Origin: Enterobacter dykesii
GTDB taxonomy: Bacteria > Pseudomonadota > Gammaproteobacteria > Enterobacterales > Enterobacteriaceae
NCBI RefSeq assembly: GCF_008364625.2
Contig: NZ_CP126604.1
Coordinates: 3,286,001-3,350,000, forward strand
DNA length: 64,000 nt
Direction: 5' to 3'
Shown here: positions 50,642 to 62,097 of the stretch, piece after piece
How positions within the stretch are numbered: position 1 is the stretch's first letter
Layout of the letters: every line of letters starts with the position of its first letter
Made by a program: the position numbers and the translations under genes
Notes under the pieces: model-generated
What the model was told of the DNA's origin: nothing
What the model saw: the letters and a program-made list of their open reading frames with translations, nothing else
Databases searched by the model: none

Positions 50642-52546
50642 TTATGCGTGTCCGCGCTCGCGCCACCAGGCGATAAGCTGCAGGTAGTTGTCCCGGATGC
50701 GCGCCACCAGCTGCGCATCGTCAATATCTTGCTTCAGCCACGCGCGGGAGGCATCGCCAAACAGCGTGCGTCCCACGGCGAAGCCTTTTACTACCGCCTG
50801 CCCCGCTGCGGCTTTGAAGTCCGCGCGCAGCTGTTCTGCCGGGGCGTCCAGGCCGAGGATCACCACCCCGCGGCAGTGCGGGTCCCGGCGTTCGATAATC
50901 TCGCTCAGCGCCGTCCAGCCGTCGGCGGAGAGCGGCGGCAGCTTCCACCAGTCCGGGTAAATGCCGAGGTTGTAGAAGCGGGAGATGGCGCGCAGGTAGA
51001 GCTCGTCGCTGCGCGGCATGGTCGCGGGCAGGATCACCTCCAGCAGCAGCTCGTGCCCGGACCGGCAGCAGGCGTGGTACACCTCGGCTATTTTCTGCTC
51101 CTGCTCCAGGCGCAGGCCGTGGGCATCTTCCGGGTGGAAGAAGACCAGGCACTTCACCACGTGCTCCTGCGGCCAGCTGATAAGCTGGGTGCCGATGTTG
51201 CCGTGCTCCATCTCCAGCGGCCTAGAGCCCGGCAGCTCAATGGGACGACCAATCCACCACCCTTCCCCGGTGATCGCGTTCAGCGCGTCCTGACCAAAGG
51301 TGCCGTCGCACAGCAGTCCGGCTTTGCCCTCCAGCCCGGCGCGGCTCGCCGCCTCGCGGCTGGCCTGCAGGATCAGCTGCTTCAGCGCCGGAATGCGCTT
51401 AAGCGACGCGCCGCACTGCATCGCCATATCCTCAAGCTGGCTGCGGTGGTCGAAGGCCATCACGCACAGCTCCGGCCATTCGCGGCGGCGGGTGGTTACC
51501 CGGTGTAGGTGGTTCAGACGCGGGTCGAGATCCGGGCGTGGCACCATCGCGGCGCGGGAGAGATAGTCATCCAGCTCGATTTTGCTCGGCATCGCCGGGG
51601 CGCAGCCGTGGCGCGAAACCACCAGCGCGCCGCAGGCGTTGGCGTAGCGGCACGCCTGCTCCCAGCCTTCGTCGTTCAGGTAGCCGCGCAGCAGGCCGGA
51701 CATAAACGCGTCCCCTGCGCCGAGGACGTTCAGCACCTCCACGCGCACGCCGGTCACCGTCAGGCCGTCGTCCAGCCGGGGCGGAATGGCGTCGGTGTAG
51801 ACCGAGCAGCCGAGCGCGCCGCGTTTGCAGACCAGCGTTGCTTCACTGACGGCGCGCACCTGCTCCAGCGCCTGCAGGGTCTCCGTGCTGCCGCCCGCAA
51901 TGTGAAACTCCTCCTCGGTGCCGACAATCACGTCGAAGAGGTGCAGCACCTCCTGCAGCTCGCGGGTGACCTTATCGGCGGCGATAAAGCGCGTTTCCCC
52001 GTCGCCTAAGGCGGTCAGCCCCCACAGCACCGGACGATAGTCGATGTCCAGCACCGTGCGCACGCCGTGACGGCGGGCATAGCCCAGCGCCGTCAGCACC
52101 GCCTCGCGGGTTTGCGGATGAGAAAGATGAGTCCCGGTGATGGCAAGACAACGTGCGGAGGCAATGTAGCTTTCGTCCACATCGCTGGCGGTAATCGCCA
52201 TATCCGCGCAGTTATCGCGATAAAAAATCAGAGGAAAGGTGTCCCGGTCTTTAATGCCGAGGAGCACCAGCGCCGTAAGGCGTTGTTTATCGGTAATCAG
52301 ATGGCTGGTATCGCAGCCCACCTGGTTGAGCTCTTCCCGCAGGAAGCGGCCCATATGTTCATCGCCGACGCGCGCCAGCATCGACGAACGTAAACCCTGG
52401 CGCGCGGTGCCGTACGCCACGTTACCCGACGACCCGCCGAGGTATTTGGCGAAGCTCGACACATCCTCCAGACGGGCACCAATCTGCTGACTGTAGAGGT
52501 CTACCGCCACGCGGCCCATGCATATCACATCAAACTGCTTTTCCAC
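50642..52546 (-). CDS. iolC: Fused 5-dehydro-2-deoxygluconokinase / DUF2090 aldolase-like protein
   Basis: A 634-residue fusion. Residues 1-320 are a PfkB-family kinase (GGSSGNVAYGTARQG and the catalytic GAGDAF at 276-281) that phosphorylates 2-deoxy-5-keto-gluconate. From about residue 340 a DUF2090 domain follows (ELCVMAFDHRSQLEDMA, KCLVFFHPED, VKGFAVGRTLFGDA). This is thought to supply the aldolase step in place of a separate iolJ gene, giving malonate semialdehyde and DHAP. No iolJ is seen in this window. The fusion is known in other gamma-proteobacteria. Confidence 0.92.
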   Translation of the reverse strand: MEKQFDVICMGRVAVDLYSQQIGARLEDVSSFAKYLGGSSGNVAYGTARQGLRSSMLARVGDEHMGRFLREELNQVGCDTSHLITDKQRLTALVLLGIKDRDTFPLIFYRDNCADMAITASDVDESYIASARCLAITGTHLSHPQTREAVLTALGYARRHGVRTVLDIDYRPVLWGLTALGDGETRFIAADKVTRELQEVLHLFDVIVGTEEEFHIAGGSTETLQALEQVRAVSEATLVCKRGALGCSVYTDAIPPRLDDGLTVTGVRVEVLNVLGAGDAFMSGLLRGYLNDEGWEQACRYANACGALVVSRHGCAPAMPSKIELDDYLSRAAMVPRPDLDPRLNHLHRVTTRRREWPELCVMAFDHRSQLEDMAMQCGASLKRIPALKQLILQASREAASRAGLEGKAGLLCDGTFGQDALNAITGEGWWIGRPIELPGSRPLEMEHGNIGTQLISWPQEHVVKCLVFFHPEDAHGLRLEQEQKIAEVYHACCRSGHELLLEVILPATMPRSDELYLRAISRFYNLGIYPDWWKLPPLSADGWTALSEIIERRDPHCRGVVILGLDAPAEQLRADFKAAAGQAVVKGFAVGRTLFGDASRAWLKQDIDDAQLVARIRDNYLQLIAWWRERGHA

Positions 52547-52558
52547 GTTGATACCTCA

Positions 52559-53692
52559 TCAGACAATGTCGTTCACGTTCAGCCAGCGGCCTTCCCGGTG
52601 CGAGAGCGCAATCGCGTCCAGCACGCGAGACACCTTCCAGCCCTCTTCGAAGTCCGGCCACATCGGCGCGTCGGCGGCAATACCGTCCACCAGGTCGCGC
52701 ACCTCCACCGTTTTTTGATCGTTAAAGCCTATCCCGTGGCCTGCGCCCATGCAGAACGCGGCGTAGTCCGGGTGCGCCGGGCCGACAAGTAAGGTGCGGA
52801 ATCCCTGACGATTCACCGGATCGTCATGCAGATAGAGCTTCAGCTCGGCCATGCGCTCCTGGGTGAAGCTGATGGCGCCTTTCGTCCCGGTGATGACGTA
52901 CGACAGCCCCATCTTGCGGCCACAGGCAACGCGGGAGGTTTCAATCACGCCCTGCGCCCCGCCCGCGAAGCGCACCATCGCGTGGGCCTGATCCTCGTTT
53001 TCGACGGCAATCATCTCAGACGATCCGGCCTTCGCCGGGCGCGCCGGGACCACGATCTTCAGGTCGCCGCAGACCTGCTCAATCTCCCCGACCAGGTACT
53101 GGGCCATATTGACGATATGAGCCGCGAGGTCGCCCAGCGCCCCCAGCCCGGCGGTCTCTTTGAAGCAGTGCCAGTGAACAGGCGAGAGCGGGTCGGCCAT
53201 ATAATCTTCGTTGTGGGTGCCGTAGAAGTGGATCACCTCGCCAATCTCGCCGCGCGCAATAATCTCCTTCGCCAGCTGCGCCGTCGGGTTTTTCATGTAG
53301 TTGAACCCCACCAGCGTTTTCACCCCGGCCCGCTTCGCCGCGTCTACCATCTCGCGCGCGTCGTGGGCGTTCAGCGCCAGCGGCTTCTCCGAGTAGACGT
53401 GCTTGCCGTGGCGGATCGCCTCCAGCGCCATCTCTTTATGCAGGTGGTTCGGCGAGCAAATATCCACCACGTCAATGGCCGGGTCGGCCACCAGCGCCCG
53501 CCAGTCCCCGGTGGAGCGGTTGAAGCCAAACGCCTGCGCGCGCTCTGCCGCCAGCTCCGGCGTGACTTCCGCCACCATCTCGCGCACCAGCCTGCCGCGC
53601 AGGTTGAACACCGTCGGGGCCTGGGCATAGGCGATAGCGTGCGCCTTGCCGATATAACCGGTGCCAATTAATCCAATACGAACCTCTTTCAT
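52559..53692 (-). CDS. Gfo/Idh/MocA-family dehydrogenase
   Basis: A 377-residue NAD(P)-dependent oxidoreductase: N-terminal Rossmann fold with GTGYIGKAH (about 9-17), the EKP motif in YSEKPLALNA, and a C-terminal substrate domain with GALGDLAAHIVNMAQYL. Context in the iol unit suggests oxidation of an inositol isomer such as scyllo-inositol, complementing the iolG enzyme. The substrate is not provable from sequence. ATG at 53692 with GAGG. It lies 9 nt after the permease stop. Confidence 0.85.
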   Translation of the reverse strand: MKEVRIGLIGTGYIGKAHAIAYAQAPTVFNLRGRLVREMVAEVTPELAAERAQAFGFNRSTGDWRALVADPAIDVVDICSPNHLHKEMALEAIRHGKHVYSEKPLALNAHDAREMVDAAKRAGVKTLVGFNYMKNPTAQLAKEIIARGEIGEVIHFYGTHNEDYMADPLSPVHWHCFKETAGLGALGDLAAHIVNMAQYLVGEIEQVCGDLKIVVPARPAKAGSSEMIAVENEDQAHAMVRFAGGAQGVIETSRVACGRKMGLSYVITGTKGAISFTQERMAELKLYLHDDPVNRQGFRTLLVGPAHPDYAAFCMGAGHGIGFNDQKTVEVRDLVDGIAADAPMWPDFEEGWKVSRVLDAIALSHREGRWLNVNDIV

Positions 53693-53700
53693 CGTGATCC

Positions 53701-54729
53701 TCACAGTGCGCCGCGACGGCTTTTGGCATAGGTATCGAATGCCACCGCCAGAACGATAATTAATCCGGTGATAATCTGCTGGTAGTAGGCCGAGACGTTC
53801 ATCAGCACCAGGCCGTTAATCAGAATCCCCATGATAATGGAGCCGATGATGGTGCCGCCGATGCGCCCGTAGCCACCCATCAGGGAGGTACCGCCGATCA
53901 CCACCGAGGCGATGACGCGCAGCTCAAAGGAGATCCCGGCCACCGCCTCGGCGCTCCCCAGACGCGCGCTCAGGATGAAGCCCGCCAGCCCGGCCAGACA
54001 GCCGATCAGCACGTAGACGCTAACCAGCACGCGCTTCACGTTCACCCCCGCCAGGCGCGCCGCCTCCGGGTTACCGCCGATGGCGTAGACGAAGCGGCCC
54101 CAGCGGGTTTTATGCAGCGCCAGATAGCCGCCGAGGGCGACGATGGCGAAGATCCAGATCGGAATGGAGATGCCGAGCAGCTCCCCGCGCCCCCACCAGC
54201 GGTAGCCAGGGTCGAAACCGGCGATCGGCGCGCCGTCGTTGATCACCAGCGTCAGGCCGCGCCAGATGGTCATCCCGCCGAGGGTCACGATGAACGGCGG
54301 CAGGCGCAGGCGGGTCACGCCCAGACCGTGCAGGAAGCCAATCGCCGTGCCCATTGCCAGACAAATCCCCAGACCAATCAGCCAGCTCATGCCGCCCCAG
54401 GCGTTCGGATCGACGGTGGTGAAGTTGTCGCCCTTAATGACGTACGCCGCGGTCATGGCGCACACCGCCAGAATGGAGCCCACGGAGAGGTCAATCCCGG
54501 CGGTCAGAATAACGAAGGTCATCCCCACGGCCATGATCCCGTAGATGGAGACTTCGGTCAGGATGTTGAAAATATTGCGTTCAGAGAAAAAGTTGCTGTT
54601 CTGCGACTGGAAGAAGATCAGCAGCAGGATCATGAAAATCAGCACCCCGAAGCGCTCGAAGAAGGCGATGGGATCGATGCGTCCGGCGCGTTTGGCCGGG
54701 GCCTGCGTTTTAGAAATCATCTGCGTCAT
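53701..54729 (-). CDS. ABC sugar transporter permease (inositol, probable)
   Basis: A 342-residue membrane protein of the RbsC/IatP type, with about eight to ten helices. Family features include MTFVILTAGIDLSVGSILA and AIGGNPEAARLAGVNVKRV, the coupling region that contacts the ATPase, and GGTSLMGGYGRIGGTIIG. With the ATPase and binding protein next to it, it should form a high-affinity importer for myo-inositol, inferred from position among iol genes. Confidence 0.88.
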   Translation of the reverse strand: MTQMISKTQAPAKRAGRIDPIAFFERFGVLIFMILLLIFFQSQNSNFFSERNIFNILTEVSIYGIMAVGMTFVILTAGIDLSVGSILAVCAMTAAYVIKGDNFTTVDPNAWGGMSWLIGLGICLAMGTAIGFLHGLGVTRLRLPPFIVTLGGMTIWRGLTLVINDGAPIAGFDPGYRWWGRGELLGISIPIWIFAIVALGGYLALHKTRWGRFVYAIGGNPEAARLAGVNVKRVLVSVYVLIGCLAGLAGFILSARLGSAEAVAGISFELRVIASVVIGGTSLMGGYGRIGGTIIGSIIMGILINGLVLMNVSAYYQQIITGLIIVLAVAFDTYAKSRRGAL

Positions 54730-54740
54730 GAGAAACTCCG

Positions 54741-56288
54741 TTATGCCGCGTTCAGGGCGTTGTGGTTGATGGCCATCATCGTCATCAGCCGTTCTTCGTT
54801 AGCGTCGTCGCCGTGGATCTCGCCGGTCACCCGGCCTTCGCTGAGGGTGATGATCCGGTCGGACACCGCCATCACCTCAGGCAGATCGGAGGAGATCACG
54901 ATCACCGCCACGCCCTTTTTCGCCATGTCAAACAGCACCTGGTGCACTTCCGATTTGGTCCCCACGTCGATGCCGCGCGTCGGCTCATCGACGATCAGCA
55001 CCCGCGGGTTGAGCGCCATGCAGCGCGCGAGGATCACCTTTTGCTGGTTGCCGCCGGAGAGCTTGCGCACCTCCTGCGCGCTGTCGACCATTTTGATCTG
55101 CAGCGCCTTGCGGTAGGACTCAATCAGGTCGTCCTCCTTGCGGGTGTTTACGAACCAGCGCCACTGCAGCAGCGAGGAGAGGCAGGAGAGCGACAGGTTG
55201 TCGCGAATCGACAGCCCCAGCACCGCCCCCTCTTTTTTGCGGTCTTCCGGTACCAGCGCCACGCCCTGATCGAGGGCATAGAGCGGGTCGCGCGGCTGGT
55301 ACGGCACGCCGTCCAGCTCAAAGCTCCCGGCGGTAAAGGCGTCTGCGCCAAACAGGCAGCGCGCCACTTCGGTACGCCCCGCGCCCACCAGCCCGGCAAT
55401 GCCTAAGACCTCCCCGGCGTGAACGTGGAAGCTGATGTCGTGCAGGGCGATGCCGTGCGGATCCAGCGGCGGCTTTTCGCGGCTCAGCCCCTTCACCGCC
55501 AGGCGGACGGGTTTGTCCTCATGATGGGTTTCGCTGGCGGGGCGACGGTTAAAGGCCACGTCGCGTCCGACCATCAGGCGGATCAGCTGCTCGACGTTGG
55601 TCTCCGCCACCGCGCCGGTGCCGGTAAAGCGGCCGTCCTGGAAAACGGTGAAGCGATCGCAGAGCTGGAAAACTTCGTGCAGGCGGTGGGTAACGTAAAT
55701 AATGCTCACGCCGCGGTTTTTAAGCTCCCGCACCACGCGGTGCAGGCTTTCCACTTCGCTGTCGCTCAGCGCGGCGGAGGGTTCGTCCATGATGATCAGG
55801 CGGGCGTTGAGGGTCAGCGCCCGGGCGATCTCCACCATCTGCTGCTGGGCGACGCTCAGGCGGGCGACCGGCGTGGTCGGCGCAACGTTCAGTTGCAGGT
55901 AATCGAGAATGACCTGCGCCTCCTGGTTGACCGCCCTTTCGTCGACGATCAGGTTCCGTTTACGCGGCTCGCGCCCGAGAAACATATTTTCCGCGACGGT
56001 CATGTTGGGCAGCAGGTTGAACTCCTGATAGATGGTGATAATGCCCTTGTTCTGCCGTTCCACCGGGGAGTCGTCCACCGGCAGCGTTTCGCCGTTGAAC
56101 CAGATCTCCCCGCGCGTTTGCGGCTGCGCGCCCGCGAGCGCCTTCAGCAGCGTGGATTTACCCGCCCCGTTTTCCCCCAGCAGGGCGTGGATCTCCCCCG
56201 CGCCGACGGTCAGCTGGGCGCTGCTCAGCGCCCAGACGCCGGAAAAGCTTTTTGCCAGGTCGGTCACTTTCAGTAAGGGTTGCGACAT
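54741..56288 (-). CDS. ABC sugar transporter ATP-binding protein (double ATPase)
   Basis: A 515-residue RbsA-type protein with two ATP-binding cassettes. The first has Walker A GENGAGKST (38-46) and the signature LSVAQQQMVEIARAL. The second has LSGGNQQKVILARCM and a degenerate Walker A, IAGLVGAGRTEVA, which is normal in this family. AGGAGGAG precedes the ATG at 56288. It energises the adjacent permease. Confidence 0.92.
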   Translation of the reverse strand: MSQPLLKVTDLAKSFSGVWALSSAQLTVGAGEIHALLGENGAGKSTLLKALAGAQPQTRGEIWFNGETLPVDDSPVERQNKGIITIYQEFNLLPNMTVAENMFLGREPRKRNLIVDERAVNQEAQVILDYLQLNVAPTTPVARLSVAQQQMVEIARALTLNARLIIMDEPSAALSDSEVESLHRVVRELKNRGVSIIYVTHRLHEVFQLCDRFTVFQDGRFTGTGAVAETNVEQLIRLMVGRDVAFNRRPASETHHEDKPVRLAVKGLSREKPPLDPHGIALHDISFHVHAGEVLGIAGLVGAGRTEVARCLFGADAFTAGSFELDGVPYQPRDPLYALDQGVALVPEDRKKEGAVLGLSIRDNLSLSCLSSLLQWRWFVNTRKEDDLIESYRKALQIKMVDSAQEVRKLSGGNQQKVILARCMALNPRVLIVDEPTRGIDVGTKSEVHQVLFDMAKKGVAVIVISSDLPEVMAVSDRIITLSEGRVTGEIHGDDANEERLMTMMAINHNALNAA

Positions 56289-56336
56289 CGGTCTGCTCCT
56301 CCTCATCTTGAGCCGCCGGAGGCGGCTCGGGACATA

Positions 56337-57266
56337 TCAGTTACCGGCCTCGCCGATACGCTCAGCCTGCTGCAGGTTCTCTTTGGTGATCAGCGTCGGC
56401 GGATAGTCGGCCCCGGTAATGGCTTTCTTCTCGCGCACGTTGGCCACCAGCTGGCTCATCGCCGTCTGCACCGCAAAGCCCGGACGCTGATCCGCCGTCA
56501 CCGCCAGCCAGCCGTCGCGCACGCGGGCCAGCGCTTCCGGCACCGCATCAAACCCGGTCACGAGGATTTCGCCCGGCTTCACGCCCTGGCTCTGCAGGGC
56601 TTCAATCGCGCCCAGCGCCATATCGTCGTTGGCGGAGAGGATCACCTGCGGGCGTTTCGGCAGCGAAGGCAGAACGCTTTCAACGATGCGCATCCCTTCA
56701 GAACGCATCCAGTTGCCGGTCTGGTCGGCGACGATCTTGTATTTATCCCCGCCCGCCTTCAGGCTGTCGCGGATCCCTTTGGTGCGTTCAATATTGGAAG
56801 AGGAGCCCGGCTGGCCGGTGAGGAGAATGATCTCCGCGCCGTTGGGGAATTTGGTTTTGACGAAATCGCCAATCGCCTGGCCGCCCTTGTAGTTGTTGGC
56901 GCCAAAGTGCGGCACTTTCTTCTGGCTGTCGACGGATCGGTCAAGGGTAACCACCGGCAGCTTCGCGTCCTGAATTTCATCCACCGCGCTGGAGACCGCG
57001 TTGACGTCGTTCGGGGAGACGATAAAGCCCTGCGCCCCGCGGGTGATGGCGTTTTCCAGGTCAGCCACCTGCTTCGGCGAGCTGCCCTGCCCGTCCAGCA
57101 CCTGAAGCTTCACGCCCATCTCTTTTGCGGCTTTCACCGCCGTGCGCTGCATGTGAACTTCAAACGGCATGGCCAGGTTTGGCGTACTGAAGACGATTTG
57201 CTCGTTTTCGGCGAGGGCGGCCCCGGACGTCATGGCGATGAGGGCGGCTACGATCAGTTTTTTCAT
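56337..57266 (-). CDS. Periplasmic sugar-binding protein (inositol, probable)
   Basis: A 309-residue periplasmic-binding protein of the RbsB type. The signal peptide MKKLIVAALIAMTSGAALA is cut near residue 19. Ligand-site segments include SPNDVNAVSSAVDEIQ, VVTLDRSVDS, GQPGSSSNIERTKG and NDDMALGAIEAL. The ATG at 57266 is chosen because it starts the signal peptide. The frame stays open upstream but overlaps iolG. It binds the substrate for the neighbouring ABC importer. Confidence 0.9.
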   Translation of the reverse strand: MKKLIVAALIAMTSGAALAENEQIVFSTPNLAMPFEVHMQRTAVKAAKEMGVKLQVLDGQGSSPKQVADLENAITRGAQGFIVSPNDVNAVSSAVDEIQDAKLPVVTLDRSVDSQKKVPHFGANNYKGGQAIGDFVKTKFPNGAEIILLTGQPGSSSNIERTKGIRDSLKAGGDKYKIVADQTGNWMRSEGMRIVESVLPSLPKRPQVILSANDDMALGAIEALQSQGVKPGEILVTGFDAVPEALARVRDGWLAVTADQRPGFAVQTAMSQLVANVREKKAITGADYPPTLITKENLQQAERIGEAGN

Positions 57267-57297
57267 TATTATGTCTCTCTGTGTAGGGTTGTTGTGT

Positions 57298-58284
57298 TTA
57301 GAGGACGATCTCGCGCTGGCTGCGCAGTGACTCCAGCGCTTTATCCGCGAGGTACAGCGCACGTTCACCATCATCGCCGCTGCAGTCAGGCACCGCTTCC
57401 CCGCGCAGGACCGCGACAAAGTGTTCCCATTCCGCGGCGTAAGCGGATTTGTAGCGCTGCAGGAAGAAATGTTCCGGCAGCGCGCTGGTGCAGCCCTGTT
57501 TGCCGTAGTGCTGCACCTGGTTTTCCAGAATGTTGCCCGCGCACAGCAGCCCTTCGGAGCCGTGCAGCTCCAGGCGCTGGTCGTAGCCGTAAGATGAACG
57601 GCGGCTGTTGACGATGGTCGCCATCGCGCCGGAGGCATATTTCAGAACGATAAACGCGGTATCGATATCCCCCGCCTCGCCAATCGCCGGATCCACCAGG
57701 TTGCTGCCCTGGGCATACACCGACACCGGCTCTTCGCCCATGATGAAGCGCGCCATGTCAAAATCGTGAATGGTCATATCGCGGAACATGCCGCCGGAGA
57801 CGCGCACGTACTCAGCAGGCGGGGGAGACGGGTCGCGGGAGATGATGAGCAGCGATTCCGGTTTGCCGATGCGCCCGGCCTGCGCGTCGGTTTTCACGCG
57901 GCGGAACTGCGGGTCAAAGCGGCGGTTAAAGCCGATAAACAGCGGCACGTCGTACTCTTTGACCACCTTCAGGCAGTCGCGCACGCGGGCGAGGTCGAGA
58001 TGTACCGGCTTTTCACAGAAGATGGCCTTGCCGTGGCGGGCGGCCATTTCAATCAGGTCCGCGTGGGTATCGGTGGCGGAGGCGATCAGCACGGCGTGAA
58101 CGTTAGGGTCGGTCATCGCTTCTTCCAGGCTCTGCTGGCGGGCCTGATACTGCGTGGCGAGGCGGGTGGCAAATTCCTGATTCGGGTCAACCACGGACCA
58201 GAGCGTGGTCGCGCCGTGGCTGGCGATGTTAGCTGCATGTACCTGGCCAATTCGGCCAGCGCCCAGTAAAGCAATGTTAAACAT
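57298..58284 (-). CDS. iolG: Inositol 2-dehydrogenase
   Basis: IolG oxidises myo-inositol to 2-keto-myo-inositol with NAD. The 328 residues show the Rossmann motif GAGRIGQVH (8-16), EKPVHLDL, and MFRDMTIHDFDMARFIMGEEP, which carries the catalytic Asp and His of the family. GGGAG precedes the ATG. It is the first gene of the leftward unit iolG-ABC-Gfo/Idh-iolCEB, with its own 289-bp upstream region. Confidence 0.92.
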   Translation of the reverse strand: MFNIALLGAGRIGQVHAANIASHGATTLWSVVDPNQEFATRLATQYQARQQSLEEAMTDPNVHAVLIASATDTHADLIEMAARHGKAIFCEKPVHLDLARVRDCLKVVKEYDVPLFIGFNRRFDPQFRRVKTDAQAGRIGKPESLLIISRDPSPPPAEYVRVSGGMFRDMTIHDFDMARFIMGEEPVSVYAQGSNLVDPAIGEAGDIDTAFIVLKYASGAMATIVNSRRSSYGYDQRLELHGSEGLLCAGNILENQVQHYGKQGCTSALPEHFFLQRYKSAYAAEWEHFVAVLRGEAVPDCSGDDGERALYLADKALESLRSQREIVL

Positions 58285-58328
58285 AACGGCTCCCGGTGTT
58301 GGTGAATGCTGTGAACTAACGACCCTAT

Positions 58329-58347
58329 AAATAAAACATTTATTTCA
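58329..58347 (-). promoter_or_regulatory. Candidate IolR operator upstream of iolG
   Basis: On the minus strand TGAAATAAATGTTTTATTT. It agrees at 15 of 19 positions with TGAAACAAATATTCCATTT upstream of iolA. It lies about 45 nt before the iolG ATG. Binding by the local RpiR-family protein is inferred. Confidence 0.55.
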
Positions 58348-58449
58348 TTTTTATAAATAGTGAAAATTATGTTTTTGAGTGCGGGTTAACACTTTTGAGA
58401 TGAATGAGATAAATTCTGTTATCAATCTCACAACATGGCGGGAGGGATG

Positions 58450-58475
58450 CCCTCGCCATTACAGAGGGGCGAGGG
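58450..58475. repeat. Hairpin in the iolG upstream region
   Basis: CCCTCGCC (58450-58457) pairs with GGCGAGGG (58468-58475). It lies beside the larger 33-nt repeat and may help separate the iolD transcript from iolG. Confidence 0.5.
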
Positions 58476-58498
58476 AGAAAAAAACGCACCGTTCCGTC

Positions 58499-58531
58499 CC
58501 CTCTCCCGGTGGGAGAGGGTTAGGGTGAGGG
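58499..58531. repeat. Second full copy of the CCCTCTCCC palindrome
   Basis: CCCTCTCCC, a 3-nt loop, GGGAGAGGG and TTAGGGTGAGGG. It is identical to the unit at 176-208 apart from the loop. It lies between the iolD stop and the iolG promoter. Confidence 0.75.
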
Positions 58532-58573
58532 GAAAACAAAAATGAAATGAAAATTTCGTTACGGCAGGAAAAC

Positions 58574-60499
58574 TTAATACTGGCGGGCTTTTTTCACCTG
58601 CGCCTGGGTTTGCTCAGCGGCCTCACGCACGGCAGACGACGCCGCCACCTGCGCATCACCGGTTCGCCACCACGAGGCGTAATCGTGGGTCATGGTCTTC
58701 GGCAGCACCTTGATGTCCAGCAGCGTCGGGCCGGGATGCGCCCGCGACGCCTCAAGCGCCGCCAGCAGGCTTTGCTCATCGTTCACCCGCCACGCGCGGC
58801 AGCCGTAGCTCTCCGCGTTTTGCGCGAAGTCGACCTTCACCAGCGGACCGTCAAGCCGTCCGGTTTTCGGGTTGCGGTGGCGGTTTTCCGTGCCAAAGCT
58901 GCCCATACCGTGCCCCATCTGCAGGTTGTTAATGCAGCCGAAGCTGGCGTTATCAAACAGCAGAACGGTGACCTTAATGCCCTCCTGAACGGCGGTTTGC
59001 AGTTCGGAGTGCAGCATCATGTAGGAGCCATCCCCCACCATGGCGTACACCGGCAGTTCGGGTCTGGCGAGCTTCGCGCCGAGGGCCGCCGCAATCTCGT
59101 AGCCCATGCAGGAGTAGCCGTACTCCAGGTGATAGCTGTCCGGCGTCTTGACCTGCCAGAGGCGCTGTAAATCCCCCGGCAGCGAACCGGCCGCGCCCAC
59201 CACGATGGCGTTATCTTCAACATGCTGGTTGATCAGCCCCAGCACCCGCGTCTGGGTCAGGCGGGTGTTGAGCGCCTCGCCGTATTCCGCCAGCTGCGCA
59301 TCCAGGTGCCCCGCCACTTCGGGCGCGTCGTCAGGACGCCACTGGCGATCCCACAGGCGGCGGCACTCGTCGCGCCAGGCGGACTTCGCCTCGGCGATCG
59401 CCTCTCCCCAGCCGCTGCGGTAATCCCCGAGCGCGTGGGTCAATGCCTGGAGCCCGGTTTGAGCATCGGCAATCAGCGCGATCGCGTCCAGCTTCAGGGC
59501 GTCAAACTCGGCCACGTTCAGCAGCAGGAATTCGACGTCCGGATGGGAAAAGAGCGCCTTGGAGCCGGTGGTAAAGTCGGTCAGGCGCGTGCCGATGCCA
59601 ATCACTAAATCGGCCTGCGGCGCGAGCTGGTTGGCGGCCATTCCGCCCGTCACCCCAACGCCGCCCAGGTTAAGTGGGTGGTCACTTACCAGTGCTCCCT
59701 TTCCGGCCTGAGTTTCAGCAAACGGCAGCCGCAGCGTCTCGACAAATTCGCGAAACGCCTCATGCGCGCCGGAATAGCGCACGCCGCCGCCGCACACCAC
59801 CAGCGGATGACGCTTGCGGGCGATCAGCGCCCGCGCCTGCGCCAGACGCTGCGGATCGGGCGGACGGCGTTCGATGTGGTGCACGCGACGCGCGAAGAAG
59901 CTCAGCGGGTAGTCCCAGGCCTCTCCCTGCACGTCCTGCGGCAGGCAGATGGTCACCGCTCCGGTATCTGCGGGGTCAGTAAGCGTTCGCATCGCGCTTA
60001 ACATCGCGCTCATCAGCTGCTCGGGGCGGTTGATGCGGTCCCAGTAGCGGGAGACCGGACGGAAGCAGTCGTTGGTGCTGATGCTGAGGTCGTGATACTG
60101 CTCGATCTGCTGCAGCACCGGGTCCGGCTGGCGGCTGGCGTAGATATCACCCGGCAGCAGCAGCAGCGGAATGCGGTTCGCCGTAGCGGTGGCCGCGGCC
60201 GTGACCATATTGGCGGCGCCCGGCCCGACCGAGGAGGTAACGGCAAAAATACGCTGGCGGCGGTGCTGTTTGGCGAATCCCGTCGCCATATGGGCAATCC
60301 CCTGCTCGTTGCAGCCCTGCATGATCTGCAAATGGCCCGGGTCCTGCTCCAGCGCCTGGCCGATACCCAGCACGTTGCCGTGCCCAAAGATGGTGGCGAC
60401 GCCCTCCACGAAGGGCGTTTCGTTGCCGTCCACGCTGACGTACTGTTGATTAAGGAACCGGACCAGCGCCTGGGCCATGGTCATACGTTCGGTTTGCAT
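58574..60499 (-). CDS. iolD: 3D-(3,5/4)-trihydroxycyclohexane-1,2-dione acylhydrolase
   Basis: IolD is a thiamine-diphosphate enzyme that opens the inositol-derived ring to 5-deoxy-glucuronate. The 641 residues show the three domains of the acetolactate-synthase fold: the activating Glu region near [13 protein letters not shown], a middle FAD-like domain, and a ThDP/Mg segment, [26 protein letters not shown] precedes the ATG. It lies 11 nt after iolA, so iolA-iolD form one unit. Confidence 0.94.
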   Translation of the reverse strand: MQTERMTMAQALVRFLNQQYVSVDGNETPFVEGVATIFGHGNVLGIGQALEQDPGHLQIMQGCNEQGIAHMATGFAKQHRRQRIFAVTSSVGPGAANMVTAAATATANRIPLLLLPGDIYASRQPDPVLQQIEQYHDLSISTNDCFRPVSRYWDRINRPEQLMSAMLSAMRTLTDPADTGAVTICLPQDVQGEAWDYPLSFFARRVHHIERRPPDPQRLAQARALIARKRHPLVVCGGGVRYSGAHEAFREFVETLRLPFAETQAGKGALVSDHPLNLGGVGVTGGMAANQLAPQADLVIGIGTRLTDFTTGSKALFSHPDVEFLLLNVAEFDALKLDAIALIADAQTGLQALTHALGDYRSGWGEAIAEAKSAWRDECRRLWDRQWRPDDAPEVAGHLDAQLAEYGEALNTRLTQTRVLGLINQHVEDNAIVVGAAGSLPGDLQRLWQVKTPDSYHLEYGYSCMGYEIAAALGAKLARPELPVYAMVGDGSYMMLHSELQTAVQEGIKVTVLLFDNASFGCINNLQMGHGMGSFGTENRHRNPKTGRLDGPLVKVDFAQNAESYGCRAWRVNDEQSLLAALEASRAHPGPTLLDIKVLPKTMTHDYASWWRTGDAQVAASSAVREAAEQTQAQVKKARQY

Positions 60500-60510
60500 A
60501 AAACCTCCTG

Positions 60511-62016
<1,506 letters not shown>

Positions 62017-62078
62017 CCTTAACCTCTCGCTGTTGATACGTGACTGTTACCTGAATACCGTGTACCGAACACTATATA

Positions 62079-62097
62079 TGAAACAAATATTCCATTT
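62079..62097. promoter_or_regulatory. Candidate IolR operator between iolA and iolR
   Basis: TGAAACAAATATTCCATTT, closely related to the motif upstream of iolG. A further partial copy, TGAAATAAAATAAATG, begins at 62103. The sites lie 63-100 nt before iolA and more than 190 nt before the regulator start. Confidence 0.55.
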
